Shown here: in pieces, positions 1-8,096 of the stretch
Position numbering within the stretch: position 1 is the stretch's first letter
Layout of the letters: every line of letters begins with the position of its first letter
DNA from: an uncultured Bacilli bacterium
GTDB lineage: Bacteria > Bacillota_I > Bacilli_A > RF39 > UBA660
DNA length: 64,000 nucleotides
Assembly (NCBI GenBank): GCA_934168205.1
Contig: CAKPMX010000002.1
Location: 255,822-319,821, forward strand
Direction of reading: 5' to 3'
Program-made: the position numbers and the translations under genes
The notes under the pieces: generated by a model
What the model was told of the DNA's origin: nothing
What the model saw: the letters and a program-made list of their open reading frames with translations, nothing else
Database searches by the model: none

Positions 1-935
1 AGATTTTTATCAGAAATGTCTTTTTCATGTGATAACATTTTAAACCTTTTAACGATTAAACATTCTGCTTCGTACATTTCTTTTAAATAATATTTTTCTT
101 CTTTTACAATTATTAAAAGATTTTTCTCAAGATTTTTTAGTGCTTCATCGATTTTTTTATCTGATATTTGTACGCCTAAAACTCTAGGTAATAGCGATGC
201 TAATTCTTCTTTGTAATAATAGCTATGTCCATAAGCATTACTTACTTCATTCATAATGTAAATAATGCTGGCTTCTATTCTAATACTAGCATCTTTTTCA
301 AGGCCTGATTTTATAGCTATGTAATCTATTTTTTTGAAAGTTAAATTATAAATGTCATGAACTATTTGATAGATATTTTCTTCTATTATGTCTTTGGTTT
401 TTTTCTTATAAAAGTTATAAACTATCATAGCATCTTTAGTATTAAAACCTAGTTCACCTAAATATAGTATGGTTTCATAACTTGCTTCATATTCTTGTAA
501 CTTAGTATGTAGCGTTTCAATGTTTTTCTTAGTTACACCCGGAATTAAAATTAAATTATCTGGATTTTCTAGAATTATTTTAAGAGTGTCTTTACCAAGG
601 ACATCTACTATGGCTTTAGCCTTTTTCTCACCTATTCCTTTAAAAAGTCCTGATGTTAAAAAGTCTATTATAGAGTCTTTTTCTTCAGGTTTACATCTTT
701 CATAACTATCTACCTGGAATTGTTCTCCATACTTTTGATGATTAACTAATTTGCCATAAAAAAGATATGTATCCATATCATTAAGTTCATGAAAATAACC
801 AGTAAAAGTAATTACTCTATCAACATAATCAACTAAAGCCTCATCATCTGTATCTGTTACTTTAAATAATCCAATGTGATAACCTTGTGCTGATGTATAA
901 ATACTTTTACGATAATTTCCCTTAATGTATGACAT
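1..935 (-). CDS. recD2: RecD2-type ATP-dependent DNA helicase, N-terminal part (cut by window edge)
   Basis: Translating leftward from the ATG at 935 gives 311 codons with no stop before the window edge. The protein begins MSYIKGNYRKSIYTSAQGY and continues with an OB-like N-terminal domain (FTGYFHELND, YGEQFQVDSYE). A helix-hairpin-helix stretch follows (SGLFKGIGEKKAKAIVDVLG, then PDNLILIPGV). This N-terminal organisation is typical of RecD2, the 5'-3' SF1B helicase of Gram-positives that is not part of RecBCD. The Walker and helicase motifs would lie beyond the edge, so the assignment rests on the N-terminal domains only. A good ribosome site (AGAAGGAGA) lies 5-6 nt before the ATG. The gene follows mtaB in the same direction with a 12-nt gap, so the two are probably co-transcribed. 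Confidence 0.85.
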   Translation of the reverse strand, partial: MSYIKGNYRKSIYTSAQGYHIGLFKVTDTDDEALVDYVDRVITFTGYFHELNDMDTYLFYGKLVNHQKYGEQFQVDSYERCKPEEKDSIIDFLTSGLFKGIGEKKAKAIVDVLGKDTLKIILENPDNLILIPGVTKKNIETLHTKLQEYEASYETILYLGELGFNTKDAMIVYNFYKKKTKDIIEENIYQIVHDIYNLTFKKIDYIAIKSGLEKDASIRIEASIIYIMNEVSNAYGHSYYYKEELASLLPRVLGVQISDKKIDEALKNLEKNLLIIVKEEKYYLKEMYEAECLIVKRFKMLSHEKDISDKN

Positions 936-947
936 ATCTTTCTCCTT

Positions 948-2219
948 CTATTCTCCTAGACAATATGGATATTCTATTTCTTTTATTGTTACTGATACAA
1001 AAGTATTTGGTTTTATTGTTCTAGGTATTTTAACGTGTAAATAGTTACTTGTATGACCAAGACTATAATCATCTTTGTTTTCTTCTATTAAGACTTCTTC
1101 CATTTTGCCGTTGAATTTTTCGGCATAAGCTATTTCTAGTTCTTTTGAAACAAGTAATAATTCTCTAGCACGACTCTTTTTTTCACTTGGATCAACATGA
1201 TTAGGTAATTCAATAGCCTTTGTACCTTTTCTTTCACTATATGGAAAGACATGAATTTTAGCAAATTCTAATTTACGGCATGTTTCAATAGTTTTTTCAA
1301 ATAGTTCCCTAGTTTCACCTGGGAATCCAACAATTACATCTGTAGTAATAGAAATATTGGGACGAATCTTTCTTATATCTTCAATTTTTTTAAAGAAGTA
1401 AGCTAAATCATATTTACGATTCATAGCTTTTAATATTTCATCAGAGCCAGCTTGTAGAGGAATATGTAAATGATCAACTATTACATTACTTTCCTTGATA
1501 ACTTCTAGTACTTCATCAGTTAATTCTGTTGCTTCAATTGAGGAAATACGAAGTCTTTTTAGACCTTTAATTTTGATAAGTTCTTTTAAAAGATGAGCAA
1601 AGTTAGTATCTAAATCTACTCCATAATTACCTGTGTGAATACCAGTTAAAACTACTTCTTGATAGCCGTTATTAACTAAGGATTTTATTTCAGAAATTAC
1701 TTTATCTTCGTCTTTACTACGACATTTTCCACGTACATATGGAATTATGCAATAACTGCAAAAGTTTTCACAACCGTCTTGAATCTTAACAAAGGCTCTT
1801 GTACGACCTGGAAAGTTAGTGATATACATATCTTCAAATTGACTTTTAGGATCATTGTAAAGTTTTATGATAGTTTCTTTTTTAGTAAAGTATTCATCTA
1901 ATAACTCAACAATTTTTGATTTATCTTTATTACCTATAACTATATCTAAGCCTTCAATATTATAGTCTTTATTTGCCTCTATGAAACAGCCCATGGCAAC
2001 AATACAGGCATCTTTATTTTTTCTAATGGCATTTCTAATCATTTTTCTGGACTTAATATCACTTGTATTTGTTACAGTACAAGTATTAATTATATAGACG
2101 TCACATATATCATCAAAACTTTTTATCTCGTAATTATTCTCTTTTAGAACGTTCATTATATATTCACTTTCATAAGTATTTACTTTACATCCTAAAGTTA
2201 ATATTCCAACACTACGCAT
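948..2219 (-). CDS. mtaB: tRNA t6A37 methylthiotransferase MtaB
   Basis: This is a radical-SAM methylthiotransferase that converts t6A37 to ms2t6A37 in ANN-decoding tRNAs. The UPF0004 domain has the three cluster-binding cysteines (TLGCKVN, NTCTVTN, MGCFIE). The radical-SAM motif CENFCSYC lies near residue 150 and is followed by IIPYVRGK. A C-terminal TRAM-like segment is present. At about 423 residues it has the usual length for MtaB, and the TLGCKVN start is the MtaB hallmark. A GTG nine bases upstream (2228) is possible, but the ATG at 2219 begins directly with the conserved MRSVGILTLGCKVN. The gene sits 1 nt after the lipoprotein stop and upstream of recD2, so it is probably within one operon. 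Confidence 0.93.
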   Translation of the reverse strand: MRSVGILTLGCKVNTYESEYIMNVLKENNYEIKSFDDICDVYIINTCTVTNTSDIKSRKMIRNAIRKNKDACIVAMGCFIEANKDYNIEGLDIVIGNKDKSKIVELLDEYFTKKETIIKLYNDPKSQFEDMYITNFPGRTRAFVKIQDGCENFCSYCIIPYVRGKCRSKDEDKVISEIKSLVNNGYQEVVLTGIHTGNYGVDLDTNFAHLLKELIKIKGLKRLRISSIEATELTDEVLEVIKESNVIVDHLHIPLQAGSDEILKAMNRKYDLAYFFKKIEDIRKIRPNISITTDVIVGFPGETRELFEKTIETCRKLEFAKIHVFPYSERKGTKAIELPNHVDPSEKKSRARELLLVSKELEIAYAEKFNGKMEEVLIEENKDDYSLGHTSNYLHVKIPRTIKPNTFVSVTIKEIEYPYCLGE

Positions 2220-2220
2220 T

Positions 2221-2898
2221 TTATTCACTACTTTCTTTTATTCCTTGATACCAAGTATTCAATTTATCCTTGGTTTTCTCATAAGTTTCTTTTGTCTTTT
2301 CTTTAGCAGTATCTATTACAGGTTCTGTCTTTTCTTTTACTTTGTCTTTTGTATCTTTTATTATTTCCATTTCTTTTTGATAAGTATCTTCTCCTACACT
2401 ATCAATATAACTCTTCTTTAAATAATCTTTTAAAGATATAACCATTGATTTTGCTTTACTATAAACTTTTGTTGAAGTATCTTTTATTTCTTCTTTATAA
2501 TTTGGATAAATACTTTCTATTTTATTATCTATTTTTTCATAAAGCTCTAGTATTTCTTCTTTGGCTGATGTAGTTAATTCATTAAAAGTTTTTCCTTTTA
2601 TTGTTCCATCATAAAAGATAAAGTCTGTCAAAATAATAAAATTTTCTTTTAATTTTTCTTTTATAGTTTCTTTGTTAGACTCTGTATAATTTATATTTTC
2701 TATTTCATTTTCAATAGTAGAAACATAATTTACTACATCTTCATCTGTTGCTTCTTCAGAAGCATCATTATTTACTTCTATTAAGCTAACTTCTTCTGAT
2801 TTATTTTCTGTAACTGGCTTTGCCTTTTCTTTTTTAGTAGCTTCACAGCCTGTTAATAATACTAATATACATAATAGTAATACAAGATATTTTTTCAT
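2221..2898 (-). CDS. Putative lipoprotein, Lys/Glu-rich helical
   Basis: A lipoprotein signal peptide is clear: MKKYLVLLLCILVLLTGC, with lipobox LLTGC, so the mature protein should be lipid-anchored at Cys18 on the outer face of the membrane. The rest (about 208 residues) is hydrophilic and rich in Lys, Glu and Thr. It ends in an amphipathic helix with repeated KxKxK/TKEKT patterns. No enzyme motif is seen and the family is not recognised. The start at 2898 is chosen because AAAGGG lies 9 nt upstream; the ATG at 2907 would abut that site directly. A strong promoter at 2925-2953 drives this gene and probably mtaB and recD2 after it. Confidence 0.75.
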   Translation of the reverse strand: MKKYLVLLLCILVLLTGCEATKKEKAKPVTENKSEEVSLIEVNNDASEEATDEDVVNYVSTIENEIENINYTESNKETIKEKLKENFIILTDFIFYDGTIKGKTFNELTTSAKEEILELYEKIDNKIESIYPNYKEEIKDTSTKVYSKAKSMVISLKDYLKKSYIDSVGEDTYQKEMEIIKDTKDKVKEKTEPVIDTAKEKTKETYEKTKDKLNTWYQGIKESSE

Positions 2899-2924
2899 CC
2901 GAATCATCCCTTTCTCGCTATCAA

Positions 2925-2953
2925 ATTATAGCATATTTCAACATTTTTTTCAA
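2925..2953 (-). promoter_or_regulatory. Sigma-A promoter of the lipoprotein-mtaB-recD2 operon
   Basis: Read leftward: TTGAAA, 17 bp, TATAAT, with TGC directly before the -10 (extended -10). The -35 and most of the spacer lie inside direct repeat copy 1, while the -10 lies just outside it. In repeat copy 2 the -35 is kept but the -10 is replaced by unrelated sequence. Confidence 0.85.
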
Positions 2954-3017
2954 TCTCTATATATATGATACTGAGTAAATTTAAAAGTCATTAAAAAACT
3001 CGAAAAAATTCGAGTTA
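2933..3017. repeat. 85-bp direct repeat, copy 1 (left edge of accessory island)
   Basis: These 85 bases match 11834-11918 at 84 positions; the only difference is T at 2992 against A at 11893. The match starts at ATATTTCAAC and ends at TTCGAGTTA. It includes the terminator hairpin and the -35 region of the lipoprotein promoter. The two copies are 8,901 bp apart and in the same orientation. They bracket exactly the glycosyltransferase, HelD and transglutaminase-like genes. Confidence 0.95.
2993..3016 (-). terminator. Rho-independent terminator after the glycosyltransferase operon
   Basis: Stem AACTCGAA / TTCGAGTT with a 4-nt loop, followed leftward by a run of T. It is a duplicate of the terminator at 11894-11917 and lies 21 bp after the stop at 3038. 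Confidence 0.85.
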
Positions 3018-3037
3018 CTTATACAGCATTAAAAAAA

Positions 3038-4531
3038 TCATTGCTCCCACGGTTGATTTAATAAATCGTTGTAGATATTATAATTAATCAGGGCTTCTTT
3101 GTTTTTTTGCTCCTCACTTCCACTTCTTGGAGGGTGATTAATGTGATATACACATGATGATAAAACCGGTATTACATAGCAACCCTCAGATATAAGTTTA
3201 GAAGAAAAGTAAGCATCTTCCATTCCCCAACCTTTAAACTTTGAGCTAAATGGTTGACTTGTTCTTATCAAAGATTTATTTAATGCCATGTTGTGTCCTG
3301 TAACAACTGTTGCAATATTATAAATGCCTATTTGCGAGCCAAAGCCCAACTCCTTGAAATAGTCTGTGTCATCTAAAATTGAAAGTTCTTCATTAACATA
3401 CGATTTATCACAACCAATGTGATATTCCTTGCCTTTGGTAACAACTCTACTATCATCAAAATCTGTACAAGTATCAATGCCTTTTATTAATTTTTTTATC
3501 TTTAGAATATCAGAGTTTTTTTCTATATTTTTTCTCATACAAATAAATATTGCATTAGGTATCAGTTGCAGTCTGATGCTCATGTCATAAATATAATTCT
3601 TACTTAAAATAATATCAGAGTCCATGAAAAGTATATGTTCATATTTGGAAATTGCATACCCAACATTTCTAGCATTAGACAGGCCTTGGTTTTTTTCAAA
3701 AGAAATTATTTGTAATTCAAAATCCAATTTTTCTCTTACTTTATTAATATCTTCTATAACATTATTTTTTGAACCATCATCTATAACAATAACCTGAAGC
3801 TTTTGCTTCTCATCCTTGCTTAGATTTTGTCCTTGTATAGATAATAATGAATAACTTACATCCTGATTGTATACAGGCATTATTATACTCATATTAGATA
3901 TTTTATATTTCTTTTTACTTACTGGCTTTGTAGACAGTAAATCATTGGATGTTATATATTTGTAATAATATTCTAAATATGAATAGTTATTAGAAATGTT
4001 GGAAACGCGCATCTTTAAAGAAGCGCTTGTAGAGCGAATATCTAAACCTGTTTTTACTCCATAGTTTTTTATTTTGGCATTCAAATTACCAATTTCATCA
4101 AATATGTATTCTGGCTTTGGAATGGTATGGAATTTGTGATCATTAATATTTGAGTAATGAATAAGTTCAAATTTATTTTCCAACTCCAAGCATAATTCTT
4201 CATTTTCCATTGATATTATTGTTCCATGATAAGTGTCAAACAATATAGAGCAGTTTTTAAATTTCAATATTAATATATCATTTATAAAATATTTTTTTTC
4301 ATTGTTTAAAACCTTGAAAAAATATTTTATATTTTTGTTTTTTATATAAATTGTTTTTTGCCTATTGCTTTTTCTATAGCTAACTTTATTGTCTAAAATT
4401 TCCACTTGAAAAGTATCATCTTCTGTATATATATTTAATCTCCTATGTATTTTAGGAAGAGACTCCTTTTCAATTAAATAATTAATAATTTTTGTTGTTT
4501 TTTTCTTATTATTTAATATTAGATATTTCAT
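3038..4531 (-). CDS. Two-domain glycosyltransferase (GT-A, GT2/GT7C-like C-terminal half)
   Basis: Residues ~213-450 form a GT-A glycosyltransferase. The sequence begins MSIIMPVYNQ, has the nucleotide site VIVIDDGSKN, QGLSNARNVGYA, and a metal-binding DSD near residue 304 (LFMDSDI). A GWGMEDAYFSSKL motif near the end is typical of the GT7 C-terminal/chondroitin-polymerase type. The first ~205 residues are a beta-rich domain I do not recognise; FDTYHG...LCLELE loosely recalls CYTH folds, but that is weak. No TM segment is seen, so it is probably cytoplasmic. It is the last gene of a four-gene operon, 14 nt after the fusion gene, with AGAGGA before its ATG. The sugar donor and acceptor cannot be told. 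Confidence 0.75.
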   Translation of the reverse strand: MKYLILNNKKKTTKIINYLIEKESLPKIHRRLNIYTEDDTFQVEILDNKVSYRKSNRQKTIYIKNKNIKYFFKVLNNEKKYFINDILILKFKNCSILFDTYHGTIISMENEELCLELENKFELIHYSNINDHKFHTIPKPEYIFDEIGNLNAKIKNYGVKTGLDIRSTSASLKMRVSNISNNYSYLEYYYKYITSNDLLSTKPVSKKKYKISNMSIIMPVYNQDVSYSLLSIQGQNLSKDEKQKLQVIVIDDGSKNNVIEDINKVREKLDFELQIISFEKNQGLSNARNVGYAISKYEHILFMDSDIILSKNYIYDMSIRLQLIPNAIFICMRKNIEKNSDILKIKKLIKGIDTCTDFDDSRVVTKGKEYHIGCDKSYVNEELSILDDTDYFKELGFGSQIGIYNIATVVTGHNMALNKSLIRTSQPFSSKFKGWGMEDAYFSSKLISEGCYVIPVLSSCVYHINHPPRSGSEEQKNKEALINYNIYNDLLNQPWEQ

Positions 4532-4545
4532 ATTCTTGTCCTCTA

Positions 4546-6129
4546 TTAAAATTTAAAACTTATATTTTCTATGGGAATTGAATACTTCTCATCATAAAAT
4601 GAAAGTTTATTATTATTTTTTTTAAAAACTCTATTATAGACTTTATATTCACGGGAACCATTCCAATGTCTTCCATCCTTTACAAACGTTTCATACTTTT
4701 CTGCATCACTTGGTAAAAACTTATAATGTAATAGATAAGAACAGAACTTTGCTTTTTTATTTATATCCCACGGATAATAATAATGGTCATTTACAAATAT
4801 TTCTTTGCCACTATAGAAAATAAGTGGTATTTTTTGTAAACTTGGATTTATTCCAAAAACCCTAGATCTCGGTCCTCCAAAAAAGCGTTGTCCGTATGGA
4901 ACATTACTTGTCATTTTGTAGGTTCCTTTATCAACATATTTGAAATCATCTATGTTTCCCTCAAATATGTTCTTTGAAGAGTAGACATCAAGCATTAAAC
5001 TTTTTATGAATGGTATTTTATTTAATTTTAGATATTCTTCAAGTGATATATTTTTGTAATTTTCATATATAAATAGTTCATCAGAATCCACAGTTAAGTA
5101 GTGTTTCCCAGAACCATAGAACTCAAAAATCCGCTGTTTCCACCCACACATTTTATAACAGTTGTAATTATCTGAAATTTTCCAAAAAGAAATATTTACT
5201 TTGTTCTCATATTTTTTTAAAATCGAGGTTGAAGCATCTGCAGAATTGTTATCAATCAAAACAAAGTTTTTTATTCCAATATTAATATAGTGATTAATCC
5301 ACTTTTCCGCAAAATTTGAAAAATCATTATAAAAACAGATTAATATTATCCCTTCTGGAAAATCAATATTATTTATTTGGATAAGATTTTTGGTGTTTAA
5401 ACCATCAATAAAATTAAAAAAATAATCATCGGAGTACTCTATATTATTGAATTCTCTCTTTGAGATTTTAATTAATTTTTCTTTTAACTCTTCACTTACA
5501 TCCAACTTTTTGATTTGTTGTATTCTTTCTTTTTCTTTTTCACACTTTATCTTATTTAGCTTTTTCATGTGTTTAAAAAGAGGGTTAAAGTCAACATTGA
5601 CAAATTCCTCAATCTTACCAGTTTTTATATGAGGAGTCTTGATATTTAAAATTCTTTTCATGTAGGAAGTGATTGAGCCATGAGAAACTATCATTACTGT
5701 ATTATCTATAAAATTATTTGTATAAACATCATTCAAAAATTCACATAATCTAAACTCTATGTCAAACTTATTTTCTCCATATTCACCAAACCTAACAAAA
5801 TAATCTCCAGCTATTTGTTTTATTCTTGTTTGATCTAATTCATTATTATTCTTTTTTCCTGAATACTTTCCGTGATTTATTTCGTGTAATCTTTTTTCAA
5901 TAATGACCTCTGCTTTGGAATGCTTTTCGTGAACAAAATGAGCCGTCTGTATTGTTCTAGGAAAGGGGGAAACATAAATTTTGGTAATTTCTTTTGGTAA
6001 TGATTTTAACGATTCTATCACTGTCTCTTTTCCATTTTCTGTTAGAGTTGACCAATAAATTTCTCTATCTGAAATCAGTTTCTTTACATTATCAGTCGCT
6101 TCTCCATGCCTCATAAAAATTATATTCAT
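4546..6129 (-). CDS. Histidine phosphatase fused to GT-A glycosyltransferase
   Basis: This is a fusion. Residues 1-195 are a histidine-phosphatase domain: RHGEATDN at 7-14 with the catalytic His8, SPFPRTIQTAH, and the second catalytic His in VSHGSITS at about 150. Residues ~255-480 resemble the Glyco_tranf_2_4 family (GILICFYNDFSNFAEKWINH, FVLIDNNSADAS, TVDSDELFIYE with DSD at 348-350). The phosphatase half is very close to the stand-alone protein at 48582-49249, sharing long identical runs such as MNIIFMRHGEATDNVK and SYMKRILNIKT. The start overlaps the preceding glycosyltransferase stop by 4 nt (ATGA) and follows GGAGGAATTAAA. Substrate is unknown; a phospho-sugar or glycan-phosphate role is inference. 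Confidence 0.8.
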   Translation of the reverse strand: MNIIFMRHGEATDNVKKLISDREIYWSTLTENGKETVIESLKSLPKEITKIYVSPFPRTIQTAHFVHEKHSKAEVIIEKRLHEINHGKYSGKKNNNELDQTRIKQIAGDYFVRFGEYGENKFDIEFRLCEFLNDVYTNNFIDNTVMIVSHGSITSYMKRILNIKTPHIKTGKIEEFVNVDFNPLFKHMKKLNKIKCEKEKERIQQIKKLDVSEELKEKLIKISKREFNNIEYSDDYFFNFIDGLNTKNLIQINNIDFPEGIILICFYNDFSNFAEKWINHYINIGIKNFVLIDNNSADASTSILKKYENKVNISFWKISDNYNCYKMCGWKQRIFEFYGSGKHYLTVDSDELFIYENYKNISLEEYLKLNKIPFIKSLMLDVYSSKNIFEGNIDDFKYVDKGTYKMTSNVPYGQRFFGGPRSRVFGINPSLQKIPLIFYSGKEIFVNDHYYYPWDINKKAKFCSYLLHYKFLPSDAEKYETFVKDGRHWNGSREYKVYNRVFKKNNNKLSFYDEKYSIPIENISFKF

Positions 6130-7220
6130 TTTAATTCCTCCAAGATTTCATTAACTTTATTCTTCCAATTATAATGTTTAATAACATATTCTCTATTTTT
6201 TTGTGAAATTTTGGTTCTATCACTATCTATTGCCCTTTTTATACCTTCAACAATTGAGTCAACGTTTGATTCTACTACGAAGCCTCTACCATCAGCTAAT
6301 AATTCACTATTGATTTGAGTATTGGTTGCTACTATGGTTAGCCCACAACTCATTGCTTCTAATATTGTTCCTTGAAGGCCTTCACCATAACCTGATGGCG
6401 ATATAAATATATCTGCTTGTTGATAGTAATGTTCTGTATTTTGAACGTTTCCTGTAAATACACATTTATTAGACATGGTTTTTAGACGTTTTCTGTCCGG
6501 ACCATCACCAACGATTATGAGTTTTACATTGTAGATGCTTTGTAATTTCTCATAGGATTGTATTATTTTATCAATATTTTTACGTTCAATAAGACGTCCA
6601 ACATATAAAAGGTTTATCGTCTTTGGACTTGAATACTTGTTTTGCGGAGAAAATCTATTACAATCAACACCAGTAGATATGACTTTAACTTCATTTTTAC
6701 AATATCTTTTCCATGATTCTTTTACTTCTTCAGAAATAGCAATAACAGTATCATATGCCGATAAAAAACTCCCTTGAAAATCGTTTTGTTCCCTTGGAAT
6801 TCCACATAAATACAGCACATTTTTAGAAATATATTTTCTCGGTATGAATACGGCATCTAAATTATAATAAGAGAAAATAGCATCATATTTTTCTTGATGC
6901 TCAAAAATATATTCATATAATTTTTGGTTATAATAAATAGATTCTATATTCCAACGGCATCTGTCTTGACCTGGCTCTATTTCATATATGTATTCAGCTT
7001 TCTTGTCCTGACTAATTTCTATGATGTGAATTTTATCAAAATACTTTTGATAAAACTTTTCAAATTGTGGGGAGTGTTTTATATTTACACTTGATGGCAA
7101 AATTGTAAAAAAATAAATGTCATGTCCTAAATTATATAGATTAATGGCGTGATCAAAAGAAATCATTTCAGCACCACCAACAAAATAAGATGCTCTAGGT
7201 TGGTTAATTATTATTTTCAT
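6126..7220 (-). CDS. GT4-family glycosyltransferase
   Basis: This has the GT-B fold typical of family 4. The N-terminal half contains the acceptor-side loop FVGGAEMISFDHA. The C-terminal half contains NLLYVGRLIERKNIDKII, IIVGDGPDRKRLK, and the EGLQGTILEAMSCG donor-binding E-x7-E motif near residue 280. At 364 residues it has the ordinary length for the family, with no signal peptide or TM segment. AAAGGAG lies before the ATG. The 5' end overlaps the upstream histidine-phosphatase gene by 17 nt, and the 3' end overlaps the fusion gene by 4 nt, so translation is coupled. The likely role is transfer of a nucleotide-activated sugar in assembling a surface glycan. Confidence 0.85.
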   Translation of the reverse strand: MKIIINQPRASYFVGGAEMISFDHAINLYNLGHDIYFFTILPSSVNIKHSPQFEKFYQKYFDKIHIIEISQDKKAEYIYEIEPGQDRCRWNIESIYYNQKLYEYIFEHQEKYDAIFSYYNLDAVFIPRKYISKNVLYLCGIPREQNDFQGSFLSAYDTVIAISEEVKESWKRYCKNEVKVISTGVDCNRFSPQNKYSSPKTINLLYVGRLIERKNIDKIIQSYEKLQSIYNVKLIIVGDGPDRKRLKTMSNKCVFTGNVQNTEHYYQQADIFISPSGYGEGLQGTILEAMSCGLTIVATNTQINSELLADGRGFVVESNVDSIVEGIKRAIDSDRTKISQKNREYVIKHYNWKNKVNEILEELK

Positions 7221-7923
7221 ATTTTCTCCTTTGACTAATATATTTTTTTGTTAAAACTTTGGCTTGTTCTAAATCATTTATATGTAGTTGTTTGTTTTGA
7301 CAATATGGCATCCAAATGGTTTGGTACCTTTCTACATCATCAAAGGGTATATTGTTGTTTATCATTTCAACTATTTTTTCAATTTCAAAGATAGCTCCTC
7401 TGTGTGTTATGTTTATTGACTGGGCCGATTGTTCTAAATCTCCTATGATGTGTAACATCCCAGTGGCAATGCGTACTGACCATTGTGCATGATTTTCTCC
7501 AGGTCTTAAGATTATTCTCCTATTTTTATTTTGACCAAAACAATGTGTCAAATCTCCTTGCATTCTACAGTTTTCGAAATCGTCCCAACAACTTTGGAGA
7601 AAGTCAACTCTTTCTTGATGTTCCATATCAACAAAATCAAAAGTTCCTTGAAATAGTTCCGTCAATCCAACGTCCATAACGCACTCACTGGGAATATTAT
7701 TTTTTGAAAGGTATTCGGCTAATATCTCAGCAGTTTCCTTTGCTCTTTTTTTTGTTGAATGTCTTATTATTACCTTACCGTCGCCAATTTGATGCAAGAT
7801 TTCTTCACAAGCATTTTTGGCAATTTCGATTCCTTTTAATGTAAGTCCGGTATCATTTTTACCATCAATATAACTATGATCATCATAACTGTGTCTAACG
7901 ACCAAAAAACTATTTTTTTCCAT
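7204..7923 (-). CDS. Histidine phosphatase superfamily protein (RHS variant)
   Basis: The N-terminus FLVVRHSYDDHSYIDGKND carries an RHS in place of the usual RHG. A histidine-phosphatase pattern follows: TGLTLKGIEIAKNACEEI, then IIRHSTKKRAKETAEILAEYL. The second catalytic His is in INITHRGAIFEIE, where THRG replaces SHG. The key His and Arg residues are therefore kept, but the surrounding motifs are unusual, so activity is likely but not certain. It is the first gene of the four-gene operon, transcribed from the promoter at 8023-8051 with a leader of about 90 nt and an AAAGGT ribosome site. It overlaps the GT4 gene by 17 nt. It is clearly diverged from the phosphatase domain of the fusion gene. 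Confidence 0.75.
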   Translation of the reverse strand: MEKNSFLVVRHSYDDHSYIDGKNDTGLTLKGIEIAKNACEEILHQIGDGKVIIRHSTKKRAKETAEILAEYLSKNNIPSECVMDVGLTELFQGTFDFVDMEHQERVDFLQSCWDDFENCRMQGDLTHCFGQNKNRRIILRPGENHAQWSVRIATGMLHIIGDLEQSAQSINITHRGAIFEIEKIVEMINNNIPFDDVERYQTIWMPYCQNKQLHINDLEQAKVLTKKYISQRRKYENNN

Positions 7924-8022
7924 ATTTAACCTTTAAAATACAGCTATATAAATAGTAATGTATTTCCCTATCTTATATATTTTATTAATTAAGCATATAT
8001 GTTTTGTTCTAATCTACTTATT

Positions 8023-8051
8023 ATGATAACAATTGTATTTTTAGTTGTCAA
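8023..8051 (-). promoter_or_regulatory. Sigma-A promoter of the phosphatase/glycosyltransferase operon
   Basis: Read leftward: TTGACA, 17 bp, TATCAT. The predicted start is near 8016, about 90 nt before the ATG at 7923. The whole 173-bp gap 7924-8096 holds this promoter and leader and no gene. Confidence 0.85.
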
Positions 8052-8096
8052 TTTTATAATTTACAAACAGTATAAAATTTTTCTGTTTTGAATTAA

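Noticed and set aside
520..705. Rightward reading frame of 61 codons
   Set aside because: It lies opposite recD2, which has clear domains; no ribosome site or motif.
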